Origin: Deltaproteobacteria bacterium
GTDB lineage: Bacteria > Myxococcota_C > UBA6777
Direction: 5' to 3'
Assembly (NCBI GenBank): GCA_002731275.1
Contig: PCBK01000120.1
Span: forward strand, 1 to 64,000
DNA length: 64,000 bases
The stretch's first letter is position 1, and every line of letters starts with the position of its first letter. Shown here in pieces: positions 52,305 to 60,667 of this stretch. Under the pieces are notes generated by a model. It saw nothing but the letters and a program-made list of their open reading frames with translations. It did not search any database and had not been told where the DNA came from. A program made the translations under genes and the position numbers.

Positions 52305-53687
52305 TTATGAGTTGCTTTCTTTTTGTTCAATCCACTGATTGAGTGTTTCAAGCACTTCATCTACCAATTCCTTGGTGATGAGTTCGATCTCCTCAGGTTG
52401 CAGTGTTTCATGGTAGAGCTTTTTGATCTTGGTTCGGCTTTTGTTGGAGCGGTCATTTATTCCGATGTGATACTGACGGAAAACGATATCCAAGTCTTGT
52501 CCTGTTTGAAAGGCTTCTGTACCAGAGGTTATCAAACCATCCCACCAGAATTGCAATGCTAGTTTGCTCGGAAGCTCCTTGTCTGAATTTTTTTCAAAGT
52601 ATTCTTCCAGATATCCTGGTCTCATGATTTGTTTGTCGAACAGGTCAACAGTCGTCCAATTCGACACATTTACGTTGTATTTTGCGCTTTGTTCGTGAAA
52701 GAGATCGTTAAACTTGCTCAATTCTGTGACAAGTGATCTTGTGAGTGGAGCGATAGAAGAGACACAAAACTGCAGTGTATTCTCAAAAGTGCGCTTCTCT
52801 TTGATTGGCTTTTGGCCGAGTCCTTGGAGTCGGCGTTTGAGTAAGTCGAGTTTTTTGTCAACATCACCTGCTTCGTCGATATTTTCGCCCTTGGCGCCCT
52901 TGAGCATCAGCTCAAGAGAGTGGACAAGTTGCTCACCAATGTACGAAACAAAAGCCTCAATGTCTCCACCATCGGCCTGTCTCAGCGCTCTGTAGTAGTT
53001 GTCCTTGTCCTCTGTTTTGACCACAACCATAGGAAGTCTATGATTCATGAGGACAAGATTCATGAGGAGCCGTGAAATGCGACCATTTCCATCATCAAAA
53101 GGGTGTATTCTCACGAAGCTATAGTGAAGCTTTGCTGCGATGAAGAGAGGGTGTACCTGTTCTTCGCGATCTTTTTGGTATGCTCGAAGCATATCATCCA
53201 TCTTAGCAGGGACTTCGTGTGGTTCTGCAAAGTAGAAGATCTCTCCAGTCATTGTTCGTACATGATTGGGAGTCGTTTTGTACTGACCAACCTTGATTTT
53301 CTTCGGAATTTTATGACCTTCTGCGTTCTCTGTCCACGAATGTCCTGGGTCTTTCAAGATGAGCCTGTGAAGTTCTCGGATCAGGTTCTGAGTCAACGGA
53401 CGCTCGTCATCTTTTACAAGTTCTTCCAGGTATTTGATGGCTTCATCGTGACCTTGGATGTCGAGATGATCGCGAAGTGGTTTACCTTTGGCTGTGAGGC
53501 CATGCAACAAGAATGTCTTTGTTTCTCCAAAGTTGAGAGAGTTGCCTTCAATACTGTTGGAGTGGTAATTCCAGTCTAGACGAAATTTTTGCAGGATACG
53601 TCTCATTCTATCTGGAGGGATAGGACGCAATTCTTCGAGTTGTTTGTGAAGATGGTCTATTCGTTTGATGAGTGTTACCAAGTCCAT
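52305..53687 (-). CDS. Fic-family protein (self-inhibited class II)
   Basis: A 460-residue Fic protein. HPFDDGNGR at 195-203 is the catalytic motif that transfers AMP or another nucleotide part to target proteins. SNSIEGN at 43-49 is the inhibitory helix motif (S/TxxxE(G/N)), with Glu47 placed to block the ATP site, so the protein should control itself in cis. The C-terminal 200 residues are helical and probably recognise the target. AGAGG precedes the start. The gene stands alone between the kinase and tRNA-Arg, and its codon use looks less biased than its neighbours', which would fit horizontal acquisition. Confidence 0.9.
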   Translation of the reverse strand: MDLVTLIKRIDHLHKQLEELRPIPPDRMRRILQKFRLDWNYHSNSIEGNSLNFGETKTFLLHGLTAKGKPLRDHLDIQGHDEAIKYLEELVKDDERPLTQNLIRELHRLILKDPGHSWTENAEGHKIPKKIKVGQYKTTPNHVRTMTGEIFYFAEPHEVPAKMDDMLRAYQKDREEQVHPLFIAAKLHYSFVRIHPFDDGNGRISRLLMNLVLMNHRLPMVVVKTEDKDNYYRALRQADGGDIEAFVSYIGEQLVHSLELMLKGAKGENIDEAGDVDKKLDLLKRRLQGLGQKPIKEKRTFENTLQFCVSSIAPLTRSLVTELSKFNDLFHEQSAKYNVNVSNWTTVDLFDKQIMRPGYLEEYFEKNSDKELPSKLALQFWWDGLITSGTEAFQTGQDLDIVFRQYHIGINDRSNKSRTKIKKLYHETLQPEEIELITKELVDEVLETLNQWIEQKESNS

Positions 53688-53772
53688 CAGATACCTCTTG
53701 TGTACTTTTGGGTGGCTTTTTTGAGAGACGAATCTGGAAGGTCTTTAGGTCGTTTTGTATGTGATGCCTACA

Positions 53773-53808
53773 AAAAAAGCCAATCTCTCGAAAAAGATTG
53801 GCTTTTTT
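53773..53808. terminator. Strong intrinsic terminator between tRNA-Arg and the Fic gene
   Basis: AAAAAAGCCAATCT (53773-53786) pairs with AGATTGGCTTTTTT (53795-53808). The A- and T-runs let it work in both directions: downstream of the minus-strand tRNA, and against transcription towards it. It lies 115 bases before the Fic start. Confidence 0.8.
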
Positions 53809-53811
53809 AGT

Positions 53812-53884
53812 TACCCCTGGCAGGAATCGAACCTGCGACACCTGGATTAGGAATCCAGTGCTCTATCCCCTGAGCTACAGGGGC
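53812..53884 (-). tRNA. tRNA-Arg (anticodon CCU)
   Basis: 73 bases folding into a full cloverleaf: acceptor GCCCCTG with CAGGGGT (one G-U pair), D arm GCTC/GAGC, anticodon stem CTGGA/TCCAG with loop TTCCTAA, and T arm GCAGG-TTCGATT-CCTGC. CCA is not encoded. No repeat of its 3' end was found near the Fic gene, so no integration site is proposed. Confidence 0.95.
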
Positions 53885-54068
53885 AAATCACCGCTCATCA
53901 TACGCAAAGACCTGACCCTTTGCAACAACAATTTCTCCGCTTTGTGCTCCCGATCGTCAAGGAACTTTGCGCGGATACTGTCATTTGTGAGTTTTGTATG
54001 GATGTTTTTTGGGAAGAATGAATTGGAGAGGGGGAACGGTCTTTGGGATGGGCCTTGGAGACGGGGAT

Positions 54069-54581
54069 TTAGTACTTGACCAGGGAGAAGCTTGGGTGGG
54101 GATTCAGTTTCTCTTTACCGTTGAGGAACTCAAGCTCGATCACAAAGGCGAAACTCACAACTTCTGCGCCAAAGTCTTCGAGCAGCTTTCCAATTGCACC
54201 TGCAGTCCCACCCGTCGCGAGAAGGTCATCGATCACGAGGACGCGATCACCTTTGTCGATGGCGTCTTCGTGGATCTCAAGTGAATCCGTACCGTATTCC
54301 AACTCATAACTCATGCTTTTGGTGGCTGCGGGCAATTTGCCGGGTTTACGCGCGAGGACCAACCCACAGTCCAATGCGTGCGCGAGAGGTGCGCCAAACA
54401 AGAAGCCACGTGACTCGATCGCCACGATCTTGTCGAGCTCTTTTTCTCGGAACTCTGCGGCAAACATGTCTGTACAGTGACCGAACGCAGCGTGATCCAT
54501 CAACAACGTGGTGATGTCTTTAAAGGAGATGCCTGGCTTGGGGAAATCGGGTACTTCGCGAATATACTGTTTGAGATCCAT
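54069..54581 (-). CDS. apt: Adenine phosphoribosyltransferase
   Basis: A 170-residue enzyme converting adenine and PRPP to AMP in purine salvage. The PRPP loop VLVIDDLLATGGT is near residues 115-127, ESRGFLFGAPLA near 56-67 binds the base side, and the N-terminal PDFPKPGISFKDIT is typical. Length is normal. AAAGG lies before the ATG. It is the last of the surE-DUF368-apt run and 82 bases after the DUF368 gene. Confidence 0.95.
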   Translation of the reverse strand: MDLKQYIREVPDFPKPGISFKDITTLLMDHAAFGHCTDMFAAEFREKELDKIVAIESRGFLFGAPLAHALDCGLVLARKPGKLPAATKSMSYELEYGTDSLEIHEDAIDKGDRVLVIDDLLATGGTAGAIGKLLEDFGAEVVSFAFVIELEFLNGKEKLNPHPSFSLVKY

Positions 54582-54663
54582 CGGACTACCTTTCGTCAGT
54601 TACAAACCATGAGGTTCCAAAGAATAAAGAAGTCGGGCGAAAGTCAGGGGAGGCCGAGTCGCC

Positions 54664-55812
54664 TTATGCCTTCTGGCCAGCCTTCGAGCGGTTGGCGAAG
54701 ACGTGCATACTATACACAAGAAGAACCCCAACAAACACAAGCACCACCGCGAGGATATACTCTCCGCTCCATGTGCTCGGCCAAAAGTTGGTGTAGCTCT
54801 TGACGACAATTTTCTTGCCGATCTTGGCTTTAACGTATTCCTGGAAGGGCCAGATGCGTCTGAGTGAACCGATCATCAAGCCACTCAACAGCGCAAGTGT
54901 GACCGCTTGGTAGCGCGCGAGCAACCAGTTGAGGACACGGGAGAACATCAACAATCCGACACCACAACCTGCAGCAAAGATCACGACGATCACGAATTTG
55001 TCATCGAGCTGTCTCGTGTGCACGACATGGCGCAGTGATTCGAGGATGAAGGCGTACTTACCCATCAACAGCAAGATAAATGAGCCACTGATGCCAGGTA
55101 AGATCATTGCGATGATCGCGATGCTACCTGTCAAAAAGATGAAGGCGTGGTTGCTCGGCGTCTGGACTGGGATCATCCCCACAAGGAAATAAGAGGCGAT
55201 CGCGCCAACAACGAGAAGCGCGACTGTTGTCGCGTCGTGTTGTTCGACTTGGTTCCAGACGATCACGATACTCGCGAGGATCAATCCAAAAAACAAACCG
55301 TGAACAGGCGCTGGGTGTTTGGCGAGCAGCTGCGGGATGATCTTGGCGAGAGTGACAATCGCACCCATGATCCCTACACCGAGGAAGATCAAGAAAGGCA
55401 AGTTGACATGCTTGCTGAAGCCTTTGAGATCACCTTTCATAATGAGCCGTGCTGCGTCGAGGTCAAATGATCGGATACTCGCGATCAACTCTCTATAGAT
55501 CCCAAGGATCAGCGCCATTGTCCCACCGGAGACACCTGGGATGACGTCTGCACCGCCCATACACACACCGCGGAAGGTCACACCTACGTAGCCTGGAAGA
55601 TCGCGCTGTTGATACGCTTCGTTTCCGGGCTCTTCGTCGGCGTTTGTCTCTGCTTTGTCTTCGCTTGTGTCGGGTGTACTGTCTTTGGACTTGCTGTCCT
55701 GTACAGTCTCTTCGGATGCGTTGTCTTGTGTGGTCTCTTTGGCGGGTACGTTGGAGGATTTGCTCTTGGTTTTCTTTGAGGATTTTTTGTTTTTCTTTTT
55801 TTTGGCAGCCAT
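54664..55812 (-). CDS. DUF368 polytopic membrane protein (polyprenyl-phosphate transporter family)
   Basis: A 382-residue protein. The first 70 residues are a Lys-, then Ser/Asp/Glu/Thr-rich disordered tail not typical of the family. The DUF368 signature GVCMGGADVIPGVSGGTMALILGIY follows (positions about 81-105), then about nine membrane helices. Recent work assigns DUF368 proteins (PopT) to recycling of undecaprenyl phosphate across the membrane for cell-wall synthesis. The position between surE and apt gives no further clue. The low-complexity tail is unusual. Confidence 0.85.
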   Translation of the reverse strand: MAAKKKKNKKSSKKTKSKSSNVPAKETTQDNASEETVQDSKSKDSTPDTSEDKAETNADEEPGNEAYQQRDLPGYVGVTFRGVCMGGADVIPGVSGGTMALILGIYRELIASIRSFDLDAARLIMKGDLKGFSKHVNLPFLIFLGVGIMGAIVTLAKIIPQLLAKHPAPVHGLFFGLILASIVIVWNQVEQHDATTVALLVVGAIASYFLVGMIPVQTPSNHAFIFLTGSIAIIAMILPGISGSFILLLMGKYAFILESLRHVVHTRQLDDKFVIVVIFAAGCGVGLLMFSRVLNWLLARYQAVTLALLSGLMIGSLRRIWPFQEYVKAKIGKKIVVKSYTNFWPSTWSGEYILAVVLVFVGVLLVYSMHVFANRSKAGQKA

Positions 55813-55845
55813 GTGTCTTGTACCTTCGTGGGAGATGGATGGGCG

Positions 55846-56598
55846 CTATGTCGATGAATCGTCCCACGAGGCGAGCATGTCGTGATCTGTCAGATCGAGC
55901 TGCAGTGGGGTGATCGACACCTTGTCTTTCTGCTGGATAACAGCGCTGTCACTATTTGCCTGTGAACCATACACTGGTGGCAGGCCTCCGATCCAATAAT
56001 AGGGCTTTCCGTTAGGGTCGAGTCGTTTGTCGACCTGTGGAGGGTATTGGACGGTGCCAAGTCGTGTCATGGTGAAGGGAGTAGGGGAGGGCAGAGGTGC
56101 TTTGGGGATGTTGACGTTGAGCATCTTGCCCTTTGGCAGTGGTGAGTGTGTGAGGAACCAACGTAGGATGTCCTCTACAGCTCTTTTGGCGTGTACCCAG
56201 TCCTCTGCTGTCGGTGTGTACTCAGCGAGCGAGAAGGCGAGGGCTGGGATGCCATGCTGTGCGCCTTCCATCGCGCCTGCGACGGTCCCTGAATACAGGA
56301 CATCAATGCCAAGGTTGGCGCCGTGATTGATGCCAGAGAGGAGCAGATCAGGGTGTTGATCGAGGATGTGGTGCATCCCGATATAGGTGCAATCACTTGG
56401 CGTGCCTGTGACGGCGTACCAATTTGGTTTGATCTCTTTGACACGTAATGCGTGGTGGATGGTGATCGCGTGGCTGATGGCGCTACGGTTCTCGGAAGGG
56501 GCGATGACGGTGATGTCACCAAATTGAGAAGCGACTTCTGCGAGACATCGGAGTCCATCGGCGTGGATACCGTCGTCGTTTGTGAGCAAGATGTTCAT
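55846..56598 (-). CDS. surE: 5'/3'-nucleotidase SurE
   Basis: A 250-residue metal-dependent nucleotidase. NILLTNDDGIHADGL at the start holds the metal-binding Asp pair, APSENRSAISHAITIH and LLLSGINHGANLG complete the active site, and YSGTVAGAMEG is also conserved. SurE removes phosphate from nucleotides and is linked to stationary-phase survival. It starts the run with the DUF368 gene 34 bases downstream. tRNA-Pro lies about 75 bases upstream on the same strand. Confidence 0.95.
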   Translation of the reverse strand: MNILLTNDDGIHADGLRCLAEVASQFGDITVIAPSENRSAISHAITIHHALRVKEIKPNWYAVTGTPSDCTYIGMHHILDQHPDLLLSGINHGANLGIDVLYSGTVAGAMEGAQHGIPALAFSLAEYTPTAEDWVHAKRAVEDILRWFLTHSPLPKGKMLNVNIPKAPLPSPTPFTMTRLGTVQYPPQVDKRLDPNGKPYYWIGGLPPVYGSQANSDSAVIQQKDKVSITPLQLDLTDHDMLASWDDSST

Positions 56599-56672
56599 GA
56601 GAGGTAATCGCTCTTGGAGAATGTGTTTGGAAAAGAAAAGATTGGACTGGGGAGTTGGGGAGAGGAAAAAAA

Positions 56673-56749
<77 letters not shown>

Positions 56750-56758
56750 ACCAGGGTT

Positions 56759-56778
56759 GAGAATGACTCGTCATTCTC
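56759..56778 (-). other. Perfect hairpin between ihfA and tRNA-Pro
   Basis: GAGAATGAC and GTCATTCTC pair perfectly around two bases. No T-run follows, so it is more likely an RNA processing or stability hairpin than a terminator. Confidence 0.45.
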
Positions 56779-56809
56779 AGGGGGAACTCAACAACGTTTG
56801 ACTTGCGTC

Positions 56810-57103
56810 TCAGTTGTTAAGTGCATTCTTTAATACTTGACTTGGCTTAAATGTCAAGACTTTTCTTGCAGAAATTTCAATTTCCTCGCCAGTCTGCGGG
56901 TTTCTGCCGATACGTGCTTTCTTTTCACGGACGACAAAATTGCCAAAACCTGACACTTTGAGCTTCTCACCATTTTCGAGAGTCTCTTTGATCGTTTCGA
57001 AGACGAGATCAACCAGCTGTGCAGAATCCTTTTTGGAGAATCCAACGGCTTCGTATACTTCTTCGACGAGTTCAGCTTTTGTCATCGTTTTTCCTTTAGC
57101 CAT
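56810..57103 (-). CDS. ihfA: Integration host factor alpha subunit (HU/IHF family)
   Basis: A 97-residue DNA-bending protein. TKAELVEEVYEAVGFSKK at the start, SGFGNFVVREKKAR in the middle and GRNPQTGEEIEISARKVLTFKPS (the DNA-intercalating arm with Pro, positions about 66-88) match IhfA better than HU. It follows rplT after 56 bases, the position IhfA holds downstream of the translation operon in many proteobacteria, but pheS and pheT are absent. Confidence 0.87.
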   Translation of the reverse strand: MAKGKTMTKAELVEEVYEAVGFSKKDSAQLVDLVFETIKETLENGEKLKVSGFGNFVVREKKARIGRNPQTGEEIEISARKVLTFKPSQVLKNALNN

Positions 57104-57159
57104 GATACTTCACACACCTCTTTCTGTGTTGCTATGGGAACGCTATGAATGTCAGCGAC

Positions 57160-57516
57160 CTACTTGGAAAGATTTTCTTTCGCGAGGTTGGTCAACGCAG
57201 TAAAGGTCGCGGGATCACGTACAGCGATGTCCGCGAGGACTTTACGGTTGATCGTACAGTCAGCTTGTTTGAGCCCATGAATCATGCGGCTATAGGAGAT
57301 GCCGTTTGCTTTCGCAGCGGCGTTGATGCGAGCGATCCAGAGACGACGGAAGTCGCGTTTTTTCTGGCGGCGATCACGGTATGAGTAAGCAAGCGCACGG
57401 CGAAGTGTTTCCATGGCCTGACGATAGATACGGCGACGGCCCGCAACAAACCCGGATACTCGTTTGAGTTGACGGTTACGACGTCTACGGGTCTTAAATC
57501 CACCTTTAACCCTCAT
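57160..57516 (-). CDS. rplT: 50S ribosomal protein L20
   Basis: A 118-residue protein matching L20 throughout: the basic N-terminal tail with KTRRRR, YRDRRQKKRDFRRLWIARINAA (positions about 46-67) and DRKVLADIA-type block. It is needed to assemble the large subunit and in other bacteria represses its own operon by binding leader RNA. AAGGAGG is eight bases before the ATG. Confidence 0.97.
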   Translation of the reverse strand: MRVKGGFKTRRRRNRQLKRVSGFVAGRRRIYRQAMETLRRALAYSYRDRRQKKRDFRRLWIARINAAAKANGISYSRMIHGLKQADCTINRKVLADIAVRDPATFTALTNLAKENLSK

Positions 57517-57534
57517 GGTTACCTCCTTGGATAA

Positions 57535-57592
57535 AGACGATCTCGTTCGGAATGATCTCGATCATTCTTCGCTTGTTAAGATCAGATCGTCT
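57535..57592 (-). promoter_or_regulatory. Nested hairpins in the rplT leader (possible L20 control site)
   Basis: AGACGATCT (57535-57543) pairs with AGATCGTCT (57584-57592). Inside, GAATGATC (57550-57557) pairs with GATCATTC (57560-57567). The structure ends about 10 bases before the rplT ribosome site, the right place for translational autoregulation. Its similarity to known L20 sites has not been tested. Confidence 0.55.
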
Positions 57593-57921
57593 GCTCCAGT
57601 GTTTCAAAATGTATGTCAAAAGATGTCACATTGTTGATCTCATTTTGTGATCATAGTGTGACATAATTGTTGGCAAGATGCCGATTCATTAAGGAATATC
57701 AACAATGTAAAGGGGCATCCAGGTGGACGCCCCTTTGAACAGGCGAAGCAATATATCACCATCTCGACAACGATCTCAAGCCCAAAACGCAAACAATCTG
57801 GTTGATCGTCTCAAATGCGATCATTTCCGGTTTGGGTTTAGCGCTTTTTGGATGACAAAAGGGCGGGAGGAGTTCGCACTTTGGCAAACTCTTTCGAAGA
57901 TCGTTGTTGATGGGCGGCTGA
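57593..57921 (-). promoter_or_regulatory. Long rpmI-rplT spacer with hairpin and possible promoter
   Basis: rpmI and rplT are usually a few tens of bases apart; here about 400 bases lie between them. No gene is seen. A stem AAAGGGGC (57709-57716) with GCCCCTTT (57729-57736) follows rpmI and may end part of the transcription. Downstream on the minus strand, TTGCCA (57671-57676) and TATGAT (57650-57655), 15 bases apart, could be a separate rplT promoter. Confidence 0.4.
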
Positions 57922-58125
57922 TTACTTCTTGCCGTATGGCAACAACGCCTTCATGCGTGGTTCATCAGCAGCATCGACGATACCTGTTTGTCGCAGGTTG
58001 CGCTTGCGCTTGTTGCTCTTCTTGGTCAAGATGTGGTTTTTGAAGGCTTTCGCGCGACGAAGCTTTCCGCTTCCTGTGTAACGAAAGCGCTTGGCTGCGC
58101 CACGGCAAGTTTTGATCTTCGGCAT
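57922..58125 (-). CDS. rpmI: 50S ribosomal protein L35
   Basis: A 67-residue basic protein with the L35 signature [14 protein letters not shown] and a [11 protein letters not shown] block. The ATG at 58125 is used rather than 58134 because AGGAG has proper spacing and the product then begins at the conserved Met-Pro-Lys. It follows infC after 47 bases. Confidence 0.96.
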   Translation of the reverse strand: MPKIKTCRGAAKRFRYTGSGKLRRAKAFKNHILTKKSNKRKRNLRQTGIVDAADEPRMKALLPYGKK

Positions 58126-58172
58126 ATCTATCACTCCTGATTCTATGTTTCATTTGAGAAGGCGACGGAACA

Positions 58173-58709
58173 CTACTTTTTGGATTTCGGTCCAAGCAAC
58201 ATGATCATAGAGCGTCCTTCCATTTTGGGACGACTCTCCACGTTCACCTCATCTCCCAACTCTTCGAGAATACGTTCGAGCAACATCGAACCACGCTCTT
58301 TGTGCGTGATCTCACGTCCCCGAAATTGTACGGTTACCTTGGCTTTGTCTCCTGCCGCGATAAAACGTTGGATGTGACGAATTTTGACGTCAATGTCATG
58401 ATCGTCCGTTTTGGGGCGGAGCTTGACCTCTTTGACAGTGATACGTGTCGCGTTGGCCTTTGCTTCTTTGGCTTTTTGCTTTTGTTGGTATTTGTACTTT
58501 CCGTAATCCATGAGTTTGCAGACTGGAGGCTTCGCCTTGTCTGCAACCTCTACCAAGTCGAGCCCTTCTTCTTCTGCAAGTTGAAGCGCTTTTTCGGTGA
58601 GTAGGACTCCCAGCTGATCTCCATTCTCATGGATCACTCGTACTTCACGAGCTCTGATCTTGCGGTTCACTCTGGGTTCATTGTTCTTCTTTGAGCTTTG
58701 GTTGCTAAT
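58173..58709 (-). CDS. infC: Translation initiation factor IF-3, ATT start
   Basis: A 178-residue IF-3 that keeps free 30S subunits apart and checks the start codon. The N-domain block VRVIHENGDQLGVL and linker MDYGKYKYQQKQKAKEAK (positions about 75-92) and C-domain VTVQFRGREITHKE are present. No ATG fits; the start is ATT at 58709-58707 with AGAGGAG eight bases upstream. An ATT start is the classic way IF-3 limits its own synthesis, and it agrees with the length of known IF-3 proteins. The 23 upstream residues in the open frame are not part of it. Confidence 0.95.
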   Translation of the reverse strand: MSNQSSKKNNEPRVNRKIRAREVRVIHENGDQLGVLLTEKALQLAEEEGLDLVEVADKAKPPVCKLMDYGKYKYQQKQKAKEAKANATRITVKEVKLRPKTDDHDIDVKIRHIQRFIAAGDKAKVTVQFRGREITHKERGSMLLERILEELGDEVNVESRPKMEGRSMIMLLGPKSKK

Positions 58710-59083
58710 AGTACCGTCTCCTCTTGTTATCCCGAACTTTGGTTTGGTTTGTTGTGCACACACCAACGTACGCAACATCCCAATGCCTCTTCTTCACTCT
58801 GGGGGGTCCCTGCTAGACACTGTACATCATTTCATGACGATTTTTCCCTGAATTCAGGGAGAAAGGGGATGTCTGACGGGGGGAGGGGGTGCCTTGACGT
58901 GGCACTTTACGGTCTTGTTTATAGTGAGCTTTTTCTATCTTGTCAAGCAAAAATTCATCGTTTTTCACCCCGACATATGCGCTGTGAAAACGATCAGGGC
59001 CTCTCTTATCTCGACCTTGTACTTGCTTTTTCCCCTTTGATGTCGGACATTCTCATCGTTGACCTATCGCAAAGGAGAGCTAT
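58710..59083. promoter_or_regulatory. Divergent intergenic region with a perfect palindrome
   Basis: About 370 bases between infC and the plus-strand gene at 59084. It holds a perfect 14-base palindrome, CCCTGAATTCAGGG at 58846-58859, about 140 bases upstream of infC. It may be an operator. No clear -35/-10 pair was found for either direction. Confidence 0.35.
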
Positions 59084-59617
59084 GTGAACCTCACCAAATA
59101 CGAGAAAGATCTTCGCAGATGGATGCTCCAAACGTCCGATCTCGTTATGCACCAATTTGCCCTCTCATGTGCACAACACGCGATCTACGATGATCGGATC
59201 CTGGACTCCTTCCTCTTTCCACAAGCCGAACAACTCCTCCTCACAAAACAACAATGGCTCCTCACACCTCACTCTTTTTCTCAACAGCTCCACGACATGC
59301 AGTGGGCGCTTCACCTCGAAGTCGAACAGACACAAGGACTACCACAGGCCCTCTACCTCGCGTCGAGTGCCGTCTTTTGGGCTGCCGAACAGCAGCGCTT
59401 TGTCCAATGGTTCTCCACCCACATCCAGCTCTCCTTTTGGAAGTGTTCACAGGCGGTCTGCCTGCTCGCCGGACGACGACACTCCACACCCTACAAAGAG
59501 GAACTCGCTCGACAACAGCAAGTGCTTATCGAGCTGCGAGATGCACACCGGCGCGCGGCTTCTGATGACTCCATATTGCACTCACAACATGCTTGGGAAG
59601 AGGCGTTATTTTCTTGA
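59084..59617 (+). CDS. Hypothetical protein, all-helical
   Basis: A 177-residue protein, GTG start with GGAG six bases upstream. It is rich in Gln, Leu, Ala and His, probably all helical, with Trp residues at regular places (RRWMLQ, KQQWLL, MQWALH, FVQWFS). No signal peptide, membrane helix or known motif. It lies alone between infC and a convergent gene. Confidence 0.65.
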   Translation: MNLTKYEKDLRRWMLQTSDLVMHQFALSCAQHAIYDDRILDSFLFPQAEQLLLTKQQWLLTPHSFSQQLHDMQWALHLEVEQTQGLPQALYLASSAVFWAAEQQRFVQWFSTHIQLSFWKCSQAVCLLAGRRHSTPYKEELARQQQVLIELRDAHRRAASDDSILHSQHAWEEALFS

Positions 59618-59648
59618 ATCGAGAATGGAAAGGTTGGGGAACGCTGGA

Positions 59649-60128
59649 TTATTCTTCGTCACTCTCAACGGCAGGGGGAACCTGAGGGACTTCACTCGTT
59701 TGATTGCCTTCGTTTCCTGGAGAGGTTGGAGGCGCTTGAGGATTGTGCGATGCTGCCATCGGATCGGTTGGAGGATCACCTTCTGGATCTGGATCATCTT
59801 CTGGCACGACATTGAGCGCTGGAAGATCCACCAACGTCGCTGCACCGTCGACAACTGAATTGTCTGTGTCTGCTGTTGGTTGCAAATTCATCGCAGGGAG
59901 ATCTGTCATCGTCGATGTCTCAACCGTCTCATCTTGCACAAAGATCGAAGACTCCTCTGTCGCTGAAAACACAGGGATCTCATCCAATGTCGAAGTCTCC
60001 TCCCGTCCGACTTCCTCTGCTGCTGAAGGGGAAATGGCAGGAACTTCTGGGTTGGTCGACTCTGTTTCCTTAACCTTTACCGGAGCTTGGGTCTCTATTT
60101 CTTCTTTTGTTTGTTCTTTTGCTTCCAT
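59649..60128 (-). CDS. Acidic disordered protein
   Basis: A 159-residue protein with almost no order-promoting residues: Glu, Pro, Thr, Ser and Asp dominate, with a few short hydrophobic anchors such as DLPAMNL and DLPALNV, which are near repeats (about 77-83 and 103-109). No Cys or membrane helix. The ribosome site is weak. The two DLPAxNx repeats could be docking motifs. It lies upstream, in the minus direction, of nothing obviously related. Confidence 0.5.
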   Translation of the reverse strand: MEAKEQTKEEIETQAPVKVKETESTNPEVPAISPSAAEEVGREETSTLDEIPVFSATEESSIFVQDETVETSTMTDLPAMNLQPTADTDNSVVDGAATLVDLPALNVVPEDDPDPEGDPPTDPMAASHNPQAPPTSPGNEGNQTSEVPQVPPAVESDEE

Positions 60129-60286
60129 CTTTTTTTGTTCGTTTGGGGTGATAGGTGTTGCCTCTCATGTGCCTTTTGCATTACAGCACTCTTGTGCCGA
60201 TGTCAAGGGCATAAAGGCTTTTTGAATCTCAGAACACAAAGCGTTCTCTGTACTTAGCCAGATCCAGAGAACACCTTCGAACCGCT

Positions 60287-60448
60287 TCATCTATTGTTGA
60301 CCATTTGGTAGGCCCCGTAACCTGTCAGGCCCAAACCTACGACTGCCAATGCTGTGCCGCTGTTCGTTCCTATCAGGGCGAGCTTTCCACTCAAACCACC
60401 GATGATCATCACAATTCCTATCACGATATTCCAAATGGCTGCACCCAT
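60287..60448 (-). CDS. 53-residue membrane protein
   Basis: A small gene with an excellent ribosome site (CAGGAGGTGAACA then ATG at 60448). It has two predicted membrane helices, IWNIVIGIVMIIGGL at about 5-19 and LAVVGLGLTGYGAY at about 34-47, joined by a short loop and ending in NNR. Gly and Ala in the helices suggest tight packing. No known family. The plus-strand frame across the same DNA is a shadow. Confidence 0.75.
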   Translation of the reverse strand: MGAAIWNIVIGIVMIIGGLSGKLALIGTNSGTALAVVGLGLTGYGAYQMVNNR

Positions 60449-60667
60449 TGTTCACCTCCTGGTGATAATTGTTTGTATGATTTTCTGTACGAAGATATCG
60501 TGCATTTGCTTCTGCTTGGCAAGCTCTTTCCTTTTGGACGCCCCTTTTCTCATCTCAGCGCAAGGCTTGACATTCACAGGACTCCATTGATAGAACGCCT
60601 GCTGCAACGTCTTTGTGACGTTTGGACACATACACTTCTCCACTATCCTTATATAGAGAGTCGCGAC

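Noticed and set aside
52256-53884. Genomic island with att sites at tRNA-Arg
   Set aside because: No integrase and no copy of the tRNA 3' end near the far side of the Fic gene.
57723-58043. 106-codon plus-strand frame opposite rpmI
   Set aside because: It overlaps the real L35 gene antisense and has no coding support.
58710-58778. ATG start of IF-3 at 58778
   Set aside because: It adds 23 residues absent from the family, whereas ATT at 58709 has an ideal ribosome site.
58846-58859. CCCTGAATTCAGGG palindrome as a LexA or similar known operator
   Set aside because: It does not fit any operator consensus I know; it is left as an unassigned palindrome.
60305-60667. Upstream extension of the 71-residue gene
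   Set aside because: It is the antisense of the 53-residue gene and has a TTG start with no ribosome site.
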